Source: Hyaloperonospora brassicae
Taxonomy: Eukaryota > Oomycota > Peronosporomycetes > Peronosporales > Peronosporaceae
Length of the DNA: 64,000 bases
Direction of reading: 5' to 3'
Assembly: GCA_947650285.1 (NCBI GenBank)
Contig: CANTFL010001372.1
Coordinates: 657,164-721,163, forward strand
Shown here: piece by piece, positions 43,250 through 54,506 of the stretch
How positions within the stretch are numbered: the stretch's first letter is position 1
How the letters are laid out: each line of letters starts with the position of its first letter
Translations under genes and position numbers: made by a program
The notes under the pieces: model-generated
Seen by the model: the letters and a program-made list of their open reading frames with translations, nothing else
Told to the model about the DNA's origin: nothing
Databases searched by the model: none

Positions 43250-43934
43250 GGGGGCAACGTTGACGCACACACGCACACAACATCGGATCTAGTCGCACCG
43301 ACACCGGCTTTATTGCTCGAGAGAGTGACGACGACCGTCGCTTATCTTCGTATTCGCCAAAGCGCTTCGCATCGGTATCGGCTGACTCATTTTTCGATCC
43401 GTGCCATAAGTCGTGTAGTCGATCGGTCGGTCTCATCCGGTGTCTGATTCTTTGCTGCAAGCTGAGCAGGTGTGTACCGCTGACCAGTATCTGGCTCATC
43501 GATGTCTCTGTGGTGTAGGCAATCCAAACGAATGCGGCGATGCTACGTATCTCGCACAACCACGTCTCGATGTCGCTAATACATAAAGACAGTCTATTCT
43601 TCAGCTGGTTCGTCTTGATCGATACCGATACTTCTCATCTATTTGACGGATATCTCAATCTAAATGGTCACAAACCCACAAACAGTAATGTGATTGCTAC
43701 TACAGTAAGGAAGGATGCGCAGTGAAAGCATCCGTTGCGAAGTGAACGCATCCGATACGCTGAATCAATCCATGAGTTTTGATGAAGCTCAACACGACAC
43801 ACGAACTCGTCTGCTCGCCGAGCGTGCTACGTGTGCCACGTATCTGATTTGTGAGTGAGTAGCGAGTAGTGAGTAGTGTGTGTGTTTGTGTGCTGAGGGT
43901 TGTGAGAACAGGTTGGTTGTTGTTGTTGAGAGGA
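43250..43934 (+). repeat. first, truncated and mosaic unit of the array
   Basis: Homology to the array starts at 43250, which corresponds to position 67 of the tRNA (3' strand of the acceptor stem). This unit therefore lacks its tRNA and begins with GGGGGCA. Its first ~70 bp carry variants typical of inner units (ACGCACAC, GATCTAGTCG, GCTCGA), whereas the rest carries variants of the neighbouring edge units (TATCGGCTGACT, the T5 run, ATCGATGTC). Confidence 0.9.
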
Positions 43935-44006
43935 GCCCCTATAGCTCAGTGGTAGAGCACCCGCTTAGTAAGCGGAAGGTCGGTAGTTCCATCCTGCCTG
44001 GGGGCA
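43935..44006 (+). tRNA. tRNA-Thr (anticodon AGT), C57 variant
   Basis: The 72-nt gene folds as a full cloverleaf. It has acceptor stem GCCCCTA/TGGGGGC, D-arm GCTC-AGTGGTA-GAGC, an anticodon loop TTAGTAA with anticodon AGT, variable loop AGGTC, T-stem GGTAG/CTGCC and discriminator A73. G1-C72, C2-G71, G35 and U36 are the usual threonine identity elements. The genomic A34 would become inosine and read ACU, ACC and ACA. There is no intron and no encoded CCA. Pair 27-43 is a C-A mismatch in this and every other copy. In this copy T-loop position 57 is C instead of a purine (TTCCATC), which breaks the B-box consensus GWTCRANNC. The nearest downstream T-run is TTTTT at 44140-44144, 134 nt after the gene. 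Confidence 0.92.
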
Positions 44007-44139
44007 ACGTTGACGCACACATGCACACAACATCGGATATAGTCGCACCGACACCGGCTTTATTGCGCGAGAGAGTGACGACGACCGTCGCTTATCTTCG
44101 TATTCGCCAAAGCGCTTCGCATCGGTATCGGCTGACTCA

Positions 44140-44144
44140 TTTTT
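44140..44144 (+). terminator. candidate Pol III T5 terminator, edge units
   Basis: TTTTT lies 134 nt after the first tRNA and at the same place in the partial unit (from 43390) and in every unit up to 49390-49394. From the unit starting at 49935 it reads TTGTT. It is the nearest T-run of four or more after the tRNA, unusually far for a tRNA gene. Function is inferred. Confidence 0.35.
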
Positions 44145-44684
44145 CGATCCGTGCCATAAGTCGTGTAGTCGATCGGTCGGTCTCATCCGGTGTCTGATTC
44201 TTTGCTGCAAGCTGAGCAGGTGTGTACCGCTGACCAGTATCTGGCTCATCGATGTCTCTGTGGTGTAGGCAATCCAAACGAATGCGGCGATGCTACGTAT
44301 CTCGCACAACCACGTCTCGATGTCGCTAATACATAAAGACAGTCTATTCTTCAGCTGGTTCGTCTTGATCGATACCGATACTTCTCATCTATTTGACGGA
44401 TATCTCAATCTAAATGGTCACAAACCCACAAACAGTAATGTGATTGCTACTACAGTAAGGAAGGATGCGCAGTGAAAGCATCCGTTGCGAAGTGAACGCA
44501 TCCGATACGCTGAATCAATCCATGAGTTTTGATGAAGCTCAACACGACACACGAACTCGTCTGCTCGCCGAGCGTGCTACGTGTGCCACGTATCTGATTT
44601 GTGAGTGAGTAGCGAGTAGTGAGTAGTGTGTGTGTTTGTGTGCTGAGGGTTGTGAGAACAGGTTGGTTGTTGTTGTTGAGAGGA

Positions 44685-44756
44685 GCCCCTATAGCTCAGT
44701 GGTAGAGCACCCGCTTAGTAAGCGGAAGGTCGGTAGTTCCATCCTGCCTGGGGGCA
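44685..44756 (+). tRNA. tRNA-Thr (AGT), C57 variant, array copy 2
   Basis: Identical to copy 1 (C57 in the T-loop and B box); T5 run 134 nt downstream. Confidence 0.92.
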
Positions 44757-45434
44757 ACGTTGACGCACACATGCACACAACATCGGATATAGTCGCACCG
44801 ACACCGGCTTTATTGCGCGAGAGAGTGACGACGACCGTCGCTTATCTTCGTATTCGCCAAAGCGCTTCGCATCGGTATCGGCTGACTCATTTTTCGATCC
44901 GTGCCATAAGTCGTGTAGTCGATCGGTCGGTCTCATCCGGTGTCTGATTCTTTGCTGCAAGCTGAGCAGGTGTGTACCGCTGACCAGTATCTGGCTCATC
45001 GATGTCTCTGTGGTGTAGGCAATCCAAACGAATGCGGCGATGCTACGTATCTCGCACAACCACGTCTCGATGTCGCTAATACATAAAGACAGTCTATTCT
45101 TCAGCTGGTTCGTCTTGATCGATACCGATACTTCTCATCTATTTGACGGATATCTCAATCTAAATGGTCACAAACCCACAAACAGTAATGTGATTGCTAC
45201 TACAGTAAGGAAGGATGCGCAGTGAAAGCATCCGTTGCGAAGTGAACGCATCCGATACGCTGAATCAATCCATGAGTTTTGATGAAGCTCAACACGACAC
45301 ACGAACTCGTCTGCTCGCCGAGCGTGCTACGTGTGCCACGTATCTGATTTGTGAGTGAGTAGCGAGTAGTGAGTAGTGTGTGTGTTTGTGTGCTGAGGGT
45401 TGTGAGAACAGGTTGGTTGTTGTTGTTGAGAGGA

Positions 45435-45506
45435 GCCCCTATAGCTCAGTGGTAGAGCACCCGCTTAGTAAGCGGAAGGTCGGTAGTTCCATCCTGCCTG
45501 GGGGCA
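45435..45506 (+). tRNA. tRNA-Thr (AGT), C57 variant, array copy 3
   Basis: Identical to copy 1; T5 run 134 nt downstream. Confidence 0.92.
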
Positions 45507-46184
45507 ACGTTGACGCACACATGCACACAACATCGGATATAGTCGCACCGACACCGGCTTTATTGCGCGAGAGAGTGACGACGACCGTCGCTTATCTTCG
45601 TATTCGCCAAAGCGCTTCGCATCGGTATCGGCTGACTCATTTTTCGATCCGTGCCATAAGTCGTGTAGTCGATCGGTCGGTCTCATCCGGTGTCTGATTC
45701 TTTGCTGCAAGCTGAGCAGGTGTGTACCGCTGACCAGTATCTGGCTCATCGATGTCTCTGTGGTGTAGGCAATCCAAACGAATGCGGCGATGCTACGTAT
45801 CTCGCACAACCACGTCTCGATGTCGCTAATACATAAAGACAGTCTATTCTTCAGCTGGTTCGTCTTGATCGATACCGATACTTCTCATCTATTTGACGGA
45901 TATCTCAATCTAAATGGTCACAAACCCACAAACAGTAATGTGATTGCTACTACAGTAAGGAAGGATGCGCAGTGAAAGCATCCGTTGCGAAGTGAACGCA
46001 TCCGATACGCTGAATCAATCCATGAGTTTTGATGAAGCTCAACACGACACACGAACTCGTCTGCTCGCCAAGCGTGCTACGTGTGCCACGTATCTGATTT
46101 GTGAGTGAGTAGCGAGTAGTGAGTAGTGTGTGTGTTTGTGTGCTGAGGGTTGTGAGAACAGGTTGGTTGTTGTTGTTGAGAGGA

Positions 46185-46256
46185 GCCCCTATAGCTCAGT
46201 GGTAGAGCACCCGCTTAGTAAGCGGAAGGTCGGTAGTTCCATCCTGCCTGGGGGCA
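46185..46256 (+). tRNA. tRNA-Thr (AGT), C57 variant, array copy 4
   Basis: Identical to copy 1; T5 run 134 nt downstream. Confidence 0.92.
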
Positions 46257-46934
46257 ACGTTGACGCACACATGCACACAACATCGGATATAGTCGCACCG
46301 ACACCGGCTTTATTGCGCGAGAGAGTGACGACGACCGTCGCTTATCTTCGTATTCGCCAAAGCGCTTCGCATCGGTATCGGCTGACTCATTTTTCGATCC
46401 GTGCCATAAGTCGTGTAGTCGATCGGTCGGTCTCATCCGGTGTCTGATTCTTTGCTGCAAGCTGAGCAGGTGTGTACCGCTGACCAGTATCTGGCTCATC
46501 GATGTCTCTGTGGTGTAGGCAATCCAAACGAATGCGGCGATGCTACGTATCTCGCACAACCACGTCTCGATGTCGCTAATACATAAAGACAGTCTATTCT
46601 TCAGCTGGTTCGTCTTGATCGATACCGATACTTCTCATCTATTTGACGGATATCTCAATCTAAATGGTCACAAACCCACAAACAGTAATGTGATTGCTAC
46701 TACAGTAAGGAAGGATGCGCAGTGAAAGCATCCGTTGCGAAGTGAACGCATCCGATACGCTGAATCAATCCATGAGTTTTGATGAAGCTCAACACGACAC
46801 ACGAACTCGTCTGCTCGCCAAGCGTGCTACGTGTGCCACGTATCTGATTTGTGAGTGAGTAGCGAGTAGTGAGTAGTGTGTGTGTTTGTGTGCTGAGGGT
46901 TGTGAGAACAGGTTGGTTGTTGTTGTTGAGAGGA

Positions 46935-47006
46935 GCCCCTATAGCTCAGTGGTAGAGCACCCGCTTAGTAAGCGGAAGGTCGGTAGTTCCATCCTGCCTG
47001 GGGGCA
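46935..47006 (+). tRNA. tRNA-Thr (AGT), C57 variant, array copy 5
   Basis: Identical to copy 1. This is the first unit with the inner-type ACGCACAC after the tRNA and GGTGTC downstream; T5 run still present. Confidence 0.92.
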
Positions 47007-47684
47007 ACGTTGACGCACACACGCACACAACATCGGATATAGTCGCACCGACACCGGCTTTATTGCGCGAGAGAGTGACGACGACCGTCGCTTATCTTCG
47101 TATTCGCCAAAGCGCTTCGCATCGGTATCGGCTGACTCATTTTTCGATCCGTGCCATAAGTCGTGTAGTCGATCGGTCGGTCTCATCCGGTGTCTGATTC
47201 TTTGCTGCAAGCTGAGCAGGTGTGTACCGCTGACCAGTATCTGGCTCATCGGTGTCTCTGTGGTGTAGGCAATCCAAACGAATGCGGCGATGCTACGTAT
47301 CTCGCACAACCACGTCTCGATGTCGCTAATACATAAAGACAGTCTATTCTTCAGCTGGTTCGTCTTGATCGATACCGATACTTCTCATCTATTTGACGGA
47401 TATCTCAATCTAAATGGTCACAAACCCACAAACAGTAATGTGATTGCTACTACAGTAAGGAAGGATGCGCAGTGAGAGCATCCGTTGCGAAGTGAACGCA
47501 TCCGATACGCTGAATCAATCCATGAGTTTTGATGAAGCTCAACACGACACACGAACTCGTCTGCTCGCCGAGCGTGCTACGTGTGCCACGTATCTGATTT
47601 GTGAGTGAGTAGCGAACAGTGAGTAGTGTGTGTGTTTGTGTGCTGAGGGTTGTGAGAACAGGTTGGTTGTTGTTGTTGAGAGGA

Positions 47685-47756
47685 GCCCCTATAGCTCAGT
47701 GGTAGAGCACCCGCTTAGTAAGCGGAAGGTCGGTAGTTCCATCCTGCCTGGGGGCA
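47685..47756 (+). tRNA. tRNA-Thr (AGT), C57 variant, array copy 6
   Basis: Identical to copy 1; T5 run present; the spacer now reads GGCCGACT before the T-run. Confidence 0.92.
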
Positions 47757-48434
47757 ACGTTGACGCACACACGCACACAACATCGGATATAGTCGCACCG
47801 ACACCGGCTTTATTGCGCGAGAGAGTGACGACGACCGTCGCTTATCTTCGTATTCGCCAAAGCGCTTCGCATCGGTATCGGCCGACTCATTTTTCGATCC
47901 GTGCCATAAGTCGTGTAGTCGATCGGTCGGTCTCATCCGGTGTCTGATTCTTTGCTGCAAGCTGAGCAGGTGTGTACCGCTGACCAGTATCTGGCTCATC
48001 GGTGTCTCTGTGGTGTAGGCAATCCAAACGAATGCGGCGATGCTACGTATCTCGCACAACCACGTCTCGATGTCGCTAATACATAAAGACAGTCTATTCT
48101 TCAGCTGGTTCGTCTTGATCGATACCGATACTTCTCATCTATTTGACGGATATCTCAATCTAAATGGTCACAAACCCACAAACAGTAATGTGATTGCTAC
48201 TACAGTAAGGAAGGATGCGCAGTGAAAGCATCCGTTGCGAAGTGAACGCATCCGATACGCTGAATCAATCCATGAGTTTTGATGAAGCTCAACACGACAC
48301 ACGAACTCGTCTGCTCGCCAAGCGTGCTACGTGTGCCACGTATCTGATTTGTGAGTGAGTAGCGAATAGTGAGTAGTGTGTGTGTTTGTGTGCTGAGGGT
48401 TGTGAGAACAGGTTGGTTGTTGTTGTTGAGAGGA

Positions 48435-48506
48435 GCCCCTATAGCTCAGTGGTAGAGCACCCGCTTAGTAAGCGGAAGGTCGGTAGTTCCATCCTGCCTG
48501 GGGGCA
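48435..48506 (+). tRNA. tRNA-Thr (AGT), C57 variant, array copy 7 (last C57 copy)
   Basis: Identical to copy 1; it is the innermost copy with C57. T5 run present; the spacer reads ATCGGTTTCGG. Confidence 0.92.
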
Positions 48507-49184
48507 ACGTTGACGCACACACGCACACAACATCGGATATAGTCGCACCGACACCGGCTTTATTGCGCGAGAGAGTGACGACGACCGTCGCTTATCTTCG
48601 TATTCGCCAAAGCGCTTCGCATCGGTTTCGGCCGACTCATTTTTCGATCCGTGCCATAAGTCGTGTAGTCGATCGGTCGGTCTCATCCGGTGTCTGATTC
48701 TTTGCTGCAAGCTGAGCAGGTGTGTACCGCTGACCAGTATCTGGCTCATCGGTGTCTCTGTGGTGTAGGCAATCCAAACGAATGCGGCGATGCTACGTAT
48801 CTCGCACAACCACGTCTCGATGTCGCTAATACATAAAGACAGTCTATTCTTCAGCTGGTTCGTCTTGATCGATACCGATACTTCTCATCTATTTGACGGA
48901 TATCTCAATCTAAATGGTCACAAACCCACAAACAGTAATGTGATTGCTACTACAGTAAGGAAGGATGCGCAGTGAAAGCATCCGTTGCGAAGTGAACGCA
49001 TCCGATACGCTGAATCAATCCATGAGTTTTGATGAAGCTCAACACGACACACGAACTCGTCTGCTCGCCAAGCGTGCTACGTGTGCCACGTATCTGATTT
49101 GTGAGTGAGTAGCGAACAGTGAGTAGTGTGTGTGTTTGTGTGCTGAGGGTTGTGAGAACAGGTTGGTTGTTGTTGTTGAGAGGA

Positions 49185-49256
49185 GCCCCTATAGCTCAGT
49201 GGTAGAGCACCCGCTTAGTAAGCGGAAGGTCGGTAGTTCAATCCTGCCTGGGGGCA
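49185..49256 (+). tRNA. tRNA-Thr (AGT), array copy 8, A57 with T5 run
   Basis: This is the first copy with the consensus T-loop TTCAATC (A57) and an intact B box. It is also the only copy in the window that combines A57 with the T5 run (49390-49394); all later copies lack the T-run. Confidence 0.96.
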
Positions 49257-49934
49257 ACGTTGACGCACACACGCACACAACATCGGATATAGTCGCACCG
49301 ACACCGGCTTTATTGCGCGAGAGAGTGACGACGACCGTCGCTTATCTTCGTATTCGCCAAAGCGCTTCGCATCGGTTTCGGCCGACTCATTTTTCGATCC
49401 GTGCCATAAGTCGTGTAGTCGATCGGTCGGTCTCATCCGGTGTCTGATTCTTTGCTGCAAGCTGAGCAGGTGTGTACCGCTGACCAGTATCTGGCTCATC
49501 GGTGTCTCTGTGGTGTAGGCAATCCAAACGAATGCGGCGATGCTACGTATCTCGCACAACCACGTCTCGATGTCGCTAATACATAAAGACAGTCTATTCT
49601 TCAGCTGGTTCGTCTTGATCGATACCGATACTTCTCATCTATTTGACGGATATCTCAATCTAAATGGTCACAAACCCACAAACAGTAATGTGATTGCTAC
49701 TACAGTAAGGAAGGATGCGCAGTGAGAGCATCCGTTGCGAAGTGAACGCATCCGATACGCTGAATCAATCCATGAGTTTTGATGAAGCTCAACACGACAC
49801 ACGAACTCGTCTGCTCGCCGAGCGTGCTACGTGTGCCACGTATCTGATTTGAGAGTGAGTAGCGAACAGTGAGTAGTGTGTGTGTTTGTGTGCTGAGGGT
49901 TGTGAGAACAGGTTGGTTGTTGTTGTTGAGAGGA

Positions 49935-50006
49935 GCCCCTATAGCTCAGTGGTAGAGCACCCGCTTAGTAAGCGGAAGGTCGGTAGTTCAATCCTGCCTG
50001 GGGGCA
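49935..50006 (+). tRNA. tRNA-Thr (AGT), array copy 9
   Basis: Consensus A57 copy. The downstream T5 run is changed to TTGTT; the next run of four T lies about 521 nt after the gene. Confidence 0.96.
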
Positions 50007-50684
50007 ACGTTGACGCACACACGCACACAACATCGGATCTAGTCGCACCGACACCGGCTTTATTGCTCGAGAGAGTGACGACGACCGTCGCTTATCTTCG
50101 TATTCGCCAAAGCGCTTCGCATCGGTATCGGCCGACTCATTGTTCGATCCGTGCCATAAGTCGTGTAGTCGATCGGTCGGTCTCATCCGGTGTCTGATTC
50201 TTTGCTGCAAGCTGAGCAGGTGTGTACCGCTGACCAGTATCTGGCTCATCGGTGTCTCTGTGGTGTAGGCAATCCAAACGAATGCGGCGATGCTACGTAT
50301 CTCGCACAACCACGTCTCGATGTCGCTAATACATAAAGACAGTCTATTCTTCAGCTGGTTCGTCTTGATCGATACCGATACTTCTCATCTATTTGACGGA
50401 TATCTCAATCTAAATGGTCACAAACCCACAAACAGTAATGTGATTGCTACTACAGTAAGGAAGGATGCGCAGTGAGAGCATCCGTTGCGAAGTGAACGCA
50501 TCCGATACGCTGAATCAATCCATGAGTTTTGATGAAGCTCAACACGACACACGAACTCGTCTGCTCGCCGAGCGTGCTACGTGTGCCACGTATCTGATTT
50601 GAGAGTGAGTAGCGAACAGTGAGTAGTGTGTGTGTTTGTGTGCTGAGGGTTGTGAGAACAGGTTGGTTGTTGTTGTTGAGAGGA

Positions 50685-50756
50685 GCCCCTATAGCTCAGT
50701 GGTAGAGCACCCGCTTAGTAAGCGGAAGGTCGGTAGTTCAATCCTGCCTGGGGGCA
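50685..50756 (+). tRNA. tRNA-Thr (AGT), array copy 10
   Basis: Consensus A57 copy; downstream TTGTT. Confidence 0.96.
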
Positions 50757-51434
50757 ACGTTGACGCACACACGCACACAACATCGGATCTAGTCGCACCG
50801 ACACCGGCTTTATTGCTCGAGAGAGTGACGACGACCGTCGCTTATCTTCGTATTCGCCAAAGCGCTTCGCATCGGTTTCGGCCGACTCATTGTTCGATCC
50901 GTGCCATAAGTCGTGTAGTCGATCGGTCGGTCTCATCCGGTGTCTGATTCTTTGCTGCAAGCTGAGCAGGTGTGTACCGCTGACCAGTATCTGGCTCATC
51001 GGTGTCTCTGTGGTGTAGGCAATCCAAACGAATGCGGCGATGCTACGTATCTCGCACAACCACGTCTCGATGTCGCTAATACATAAAGACAGTCTATTCT
51101 TCAGCTGGTTCGTCTTGATCGATACCGATACTTCTCATCTATTTGACGGAGATCCCAATCTAAATGGTCACAAACCCACAAACAGTAATGTGATTGCTAC
51201 TACAGTAAGGAAGGATGCGCAGTGAGAGCATCCGTTGCGAAGTGAACGCATCCGATACGCTGAATCAATCCATGAGTTTTGATGAAGCTCAACACGACAC
51301 ACGAACTCGTCTGCTCGCCAAGCGTGCTACGTGTGCCACGTATCTGATTTGAGAGTGAGTAGCGAACAGTGAGTAGTGTGTGTGTTTGTGTGCTGAGGGT
51401 TGTGAGAACAGGTTGGTTGTTGTTGTTGAGAGGA

Positions 51435-51506
51435 GCCCCTATAGCTCAGTGGTAGAGCACCCGCTTAGTAAGCGGAAGGTCGGTAGTTCAATCCTGCCTG
51501 GGGGCA
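51435..51506 (+). tRNA. tRNA-Thr (AGT), array copy 11
   Basis: Consensus A57 copy; downstream TTGTT. First unit with GCCGCCTCAT before that site. Confidence 0.96.
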
Positions 51507-52184
51507 ACGTTGACGCACACACGCACACAACATCGGATCTAGTCGCACCGACACCGGCTTTATTGCTCGAGAGAGTGACGACGACCGTCGCTTATCTTCG
51601 TATTCGCCAAAGCGCTTCGCATCGGTTTCGGCCGCCTCATTGTTCGATCCGTGCCATAAGTCGTGTAGTCGATCGGTCGGTCTCATCCGGTGTCTGATTC
51701 TTTGCTGCAAGCTGAGCAGGTGTGTACCGCTGACCAGTATCTGGCTCATCGGTGTCTCTGTGGTGTAGGCAATCCAAACGAATGCGGCGATGCTACGTAT
51801 CTCGCACAACCACGTCTCGATGTCGCTAATACATAAAGACAGTCTATTCTTCAGCTGGTTCGTCTTGATCGATACCGATACTTCTCATCTATTTGACGGA
51901 GATCTCAATCTAAATGGTCACAAACCCACAAACAGTAATGTGATTGCTACTACAGTAAGGAAGGATGCGCAGTGAGAGCATCCGTTGCGAAGTGAACGCA
52001 TCCGATACGCTGAATCAATCCATGAGTTTTGATGAAGCTCAACACGACACACGAACTCGTCTGCTCGCCAAGCGTGCTACGTGTGCCACGTATCTGATTT
52101 GAGAGTGAGTAGCGAACAGTGAGTAGTGTGTGTGTTTGTGTGCTGAGGGTTGTGAGAACAGGTTGGTTGTTGTTGTTGAGAGGA

Positions 52185-52256
52185 GCCCCTATAGCTCAGT
52201 GGTAGAGCACCCGCTTAGTAAGCGGAAGGTCGGTAGTTCAATCCTGCCTGGGGGCA
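52185..52256 (+). tRNA. tRNA-Thr (AGT), array copy 12
   Basis: Consensus A57 copy; downstream TTGTT. Confidence 0.96.
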
Positions 52257-52934
52257 ACGTTGACGCACACACGCACACAACATCGGATCTAGTCGCACCG
52301 ACACCGGCTTTATTGCTCGAGAGAGTGACGACGACCGTCGCTTATCTTCGTATTCGCCAAAGCGCTTCGCATCGGTTTCGGCCGCCTCATTGTTCGATCC
52401 GTGCCATAAGTCGTGTAGTCGATCGGTCGGTCTCATCCGGTGTCTGATTCTTTGCTGCAAGCTGAGCAGGTGTGTACCGCTGACCAGTATCTGGCTCATC
52501 GGTGTCTCTGTGGTGTAGGCAATCCAAACGAATGCGGCGATGCTACGTATCTCGCACAACCACGTCTCGATGTCGCTAATACATAAAGACAGTCTATTCT
52601 TCAGCTGGTTCGTCTTGATCGATACCGATACTTCTCATCTATTTGACGGATATCTCAATCTAAATGGTCACAAACCCACAAACAGTAATGTGATTGCTAC
52701 TACAGTAAGGAAGGATGCGCAGTGAGAGCATCCGTTGCGAAGTGAACGCATCCGATACGCTGAATCAATCCATGAGTTTTGATGAAGCTCAACACGACAC
52801 ACGAACTCGTCTGCTCGCCAAGCGTGCTACGTGTGCCACGTATCTGATTTGAGAGTGAGTAGCGAACAGTGAGTAGTGTGTGTGTTTGTGTGCTGAGGGT
52901 TGTGAGAACAGGTTGGTTGTTGTTGTTGAGAGGA

Positions 52935-53006
52935 GCCCCTATAGCTCAGTGGTAGAGCACCCGCTTAGTAAGCGGAAGGTCGGTAGTTCAATCCTGCCTG
53001 GGGGCA
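52935..53006 (+). tRNA. tRNA-Thr (AGT), array copy 13
   Basis: Consensus A57 copy; downstream TTGTT. Copies 13-16 lie in near-identical units. Confidence 0.96.
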
Positions 53007-53684
53007 ACGTTGACGCACACACGCACACAACATCGGATCTAGTCGCACCGACACCGGCTTTATTGCTCGAGAGAGTGACGACGACCGTCGCTTATCTTCG
53101 TATTCGCCAAAGCGCTTCGCATCGGTTTCGGCCGCCTCATTGTTCGATCCGTGCCATAAGTCGTGTAGTCGATCGGTCGGTCTCATCCGGTGTCTGATTC
53201 TTTGCTGCAAGCTGAGCAGGTGTGTACCGCTGACCAGTATCTGGCTCATCGGTGTCTCTGTGGTGTAGGCAATCCAAACGAATGCGGCGATGCTACGTAT
53301 CTCGCACAACCACGTCTCGATGTCGCTAATACATAAAGACAGTCTATTCTTCAGCTGGTTCGTCTTGATCGATACCGATACTTCTCATCTATTTGACGGA
53401 GATCCCAATCTAAATGGTCACAAACCCACAAACAGTAATGTGATTGCTACTACAGTAAGGAAGGATGCGCAGTGAGAGCATCCGTTGCGAAGTGAACGCA
53501 TCCGATACGCTGAATCAATCCATGAGTTTTGATGAAGCTCAACACGACACACGAACTCGTCTGCTCGCCAAGCGTGCTACGTGTGCCACGTATCTGATTT
53601 GAGAGTGAGTAGCGAACAGTGAGTAGTGTGTGTGTTTGTGTGCTGAGGGTTGTGAGAACAGGTTGGTTGTTGTTGTTGAGAGGA

Positions 53685-53756
53685 GCCCCTATAGCTCAGT
53701 GGTAGAGCACCCGCTTAGTAAGCGGAAGGTCGGTAGTTCAATCCTGCCTGGGGGCA
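53685..53756 (+). tRNA. tRNA-Thr (AGT), array copy 14
   Basis: Consensus A57 copy; downstream TTGTT. Confidence 0.96.
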
Positions 53757-54434
53757 ACGTTGACGCACACACGCACACAACATCGGATCTAGTCGCACCG
53801 ACACCGGCTTTATTGCTCGAGAGAGTGACGACGACCGTCGCTTATCTTCGTATTCGCCAAAGCGCTTCGCATCGGTTTCGGCCGCCTCATTGTTCGATCC
53901 GTGCCATAAGTCGTGTAGTCGATCGGTCGGTCTCATCCGGTGTCTGATTCTTTGCTGCAAGCTGAGCAGGTGTGTACCGCTGACCAGTATCTGGCTCATC
54001 GGTGTCTCTGTGGTGTAGGCAATCCAAACGAATGCGGCGATGCTACGTATCTCGCACAACCACGTCTCGATGTCGCTAATACATAAAGACAGTCTATTCT
54101 TCAGCTGGTTCGTCTTGATCGATACCGATACTTCTCATCTATTTGACGGAGATCCCAATCTAAATGGTCACAAACCCACAAACAGTAATGTGATTGCTAC
54201 TACAGTAAGGAAGGATGCGCAGTGAGAGCATCCGTTGCGAAGTGAACGCATCCGATACGCTGAATCAATCCATGAGTTTTGATGAAGCTCAACACGACAC
54301 ACGAACTCGTCTGCTCGCCAAGCGTGCTACGTGTGCCACGTATCTGATTTGAGAGTGAGTAGCGAACAGTGAGTAGTGTGTGTGTTTGTGTGCTGAGGGT
54401 TGTGAGAACAGGTTGGTTGTTGTTGTTGAGAGGA

Positions 54435-54506
54435 GCCCCTATAGCTCAGTGGTAGAGCACCCGCTTAGTAAGCGGAAGGTCGGTAGTTCAATCCTGCCTG
54501 GGGGCA
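54435..54506 (+). tRNA. tRNA-Thr (AGT), array copy 15
   Basis: Consensus A57 copy; downstream TTGTT. Confidence 0.96.

Noticed and set aside
43880..44197. 105-aa plus-strand frame repeated in every array unit
   Set aside because: It starts at GTG, not ATG, and runs straight through the tRNA gene (its middle is the well-known translated-tRNA peptide containing SSVVEHPLSKRKVGSS). Not a protein gene.
43965..44309. 114-aa minus-strand frame repeated in most array units
   Set aside because: No ATG at its start and it reads antisense through the tRNA; in four units it is shortened by a single substitution (GACG to GACT).
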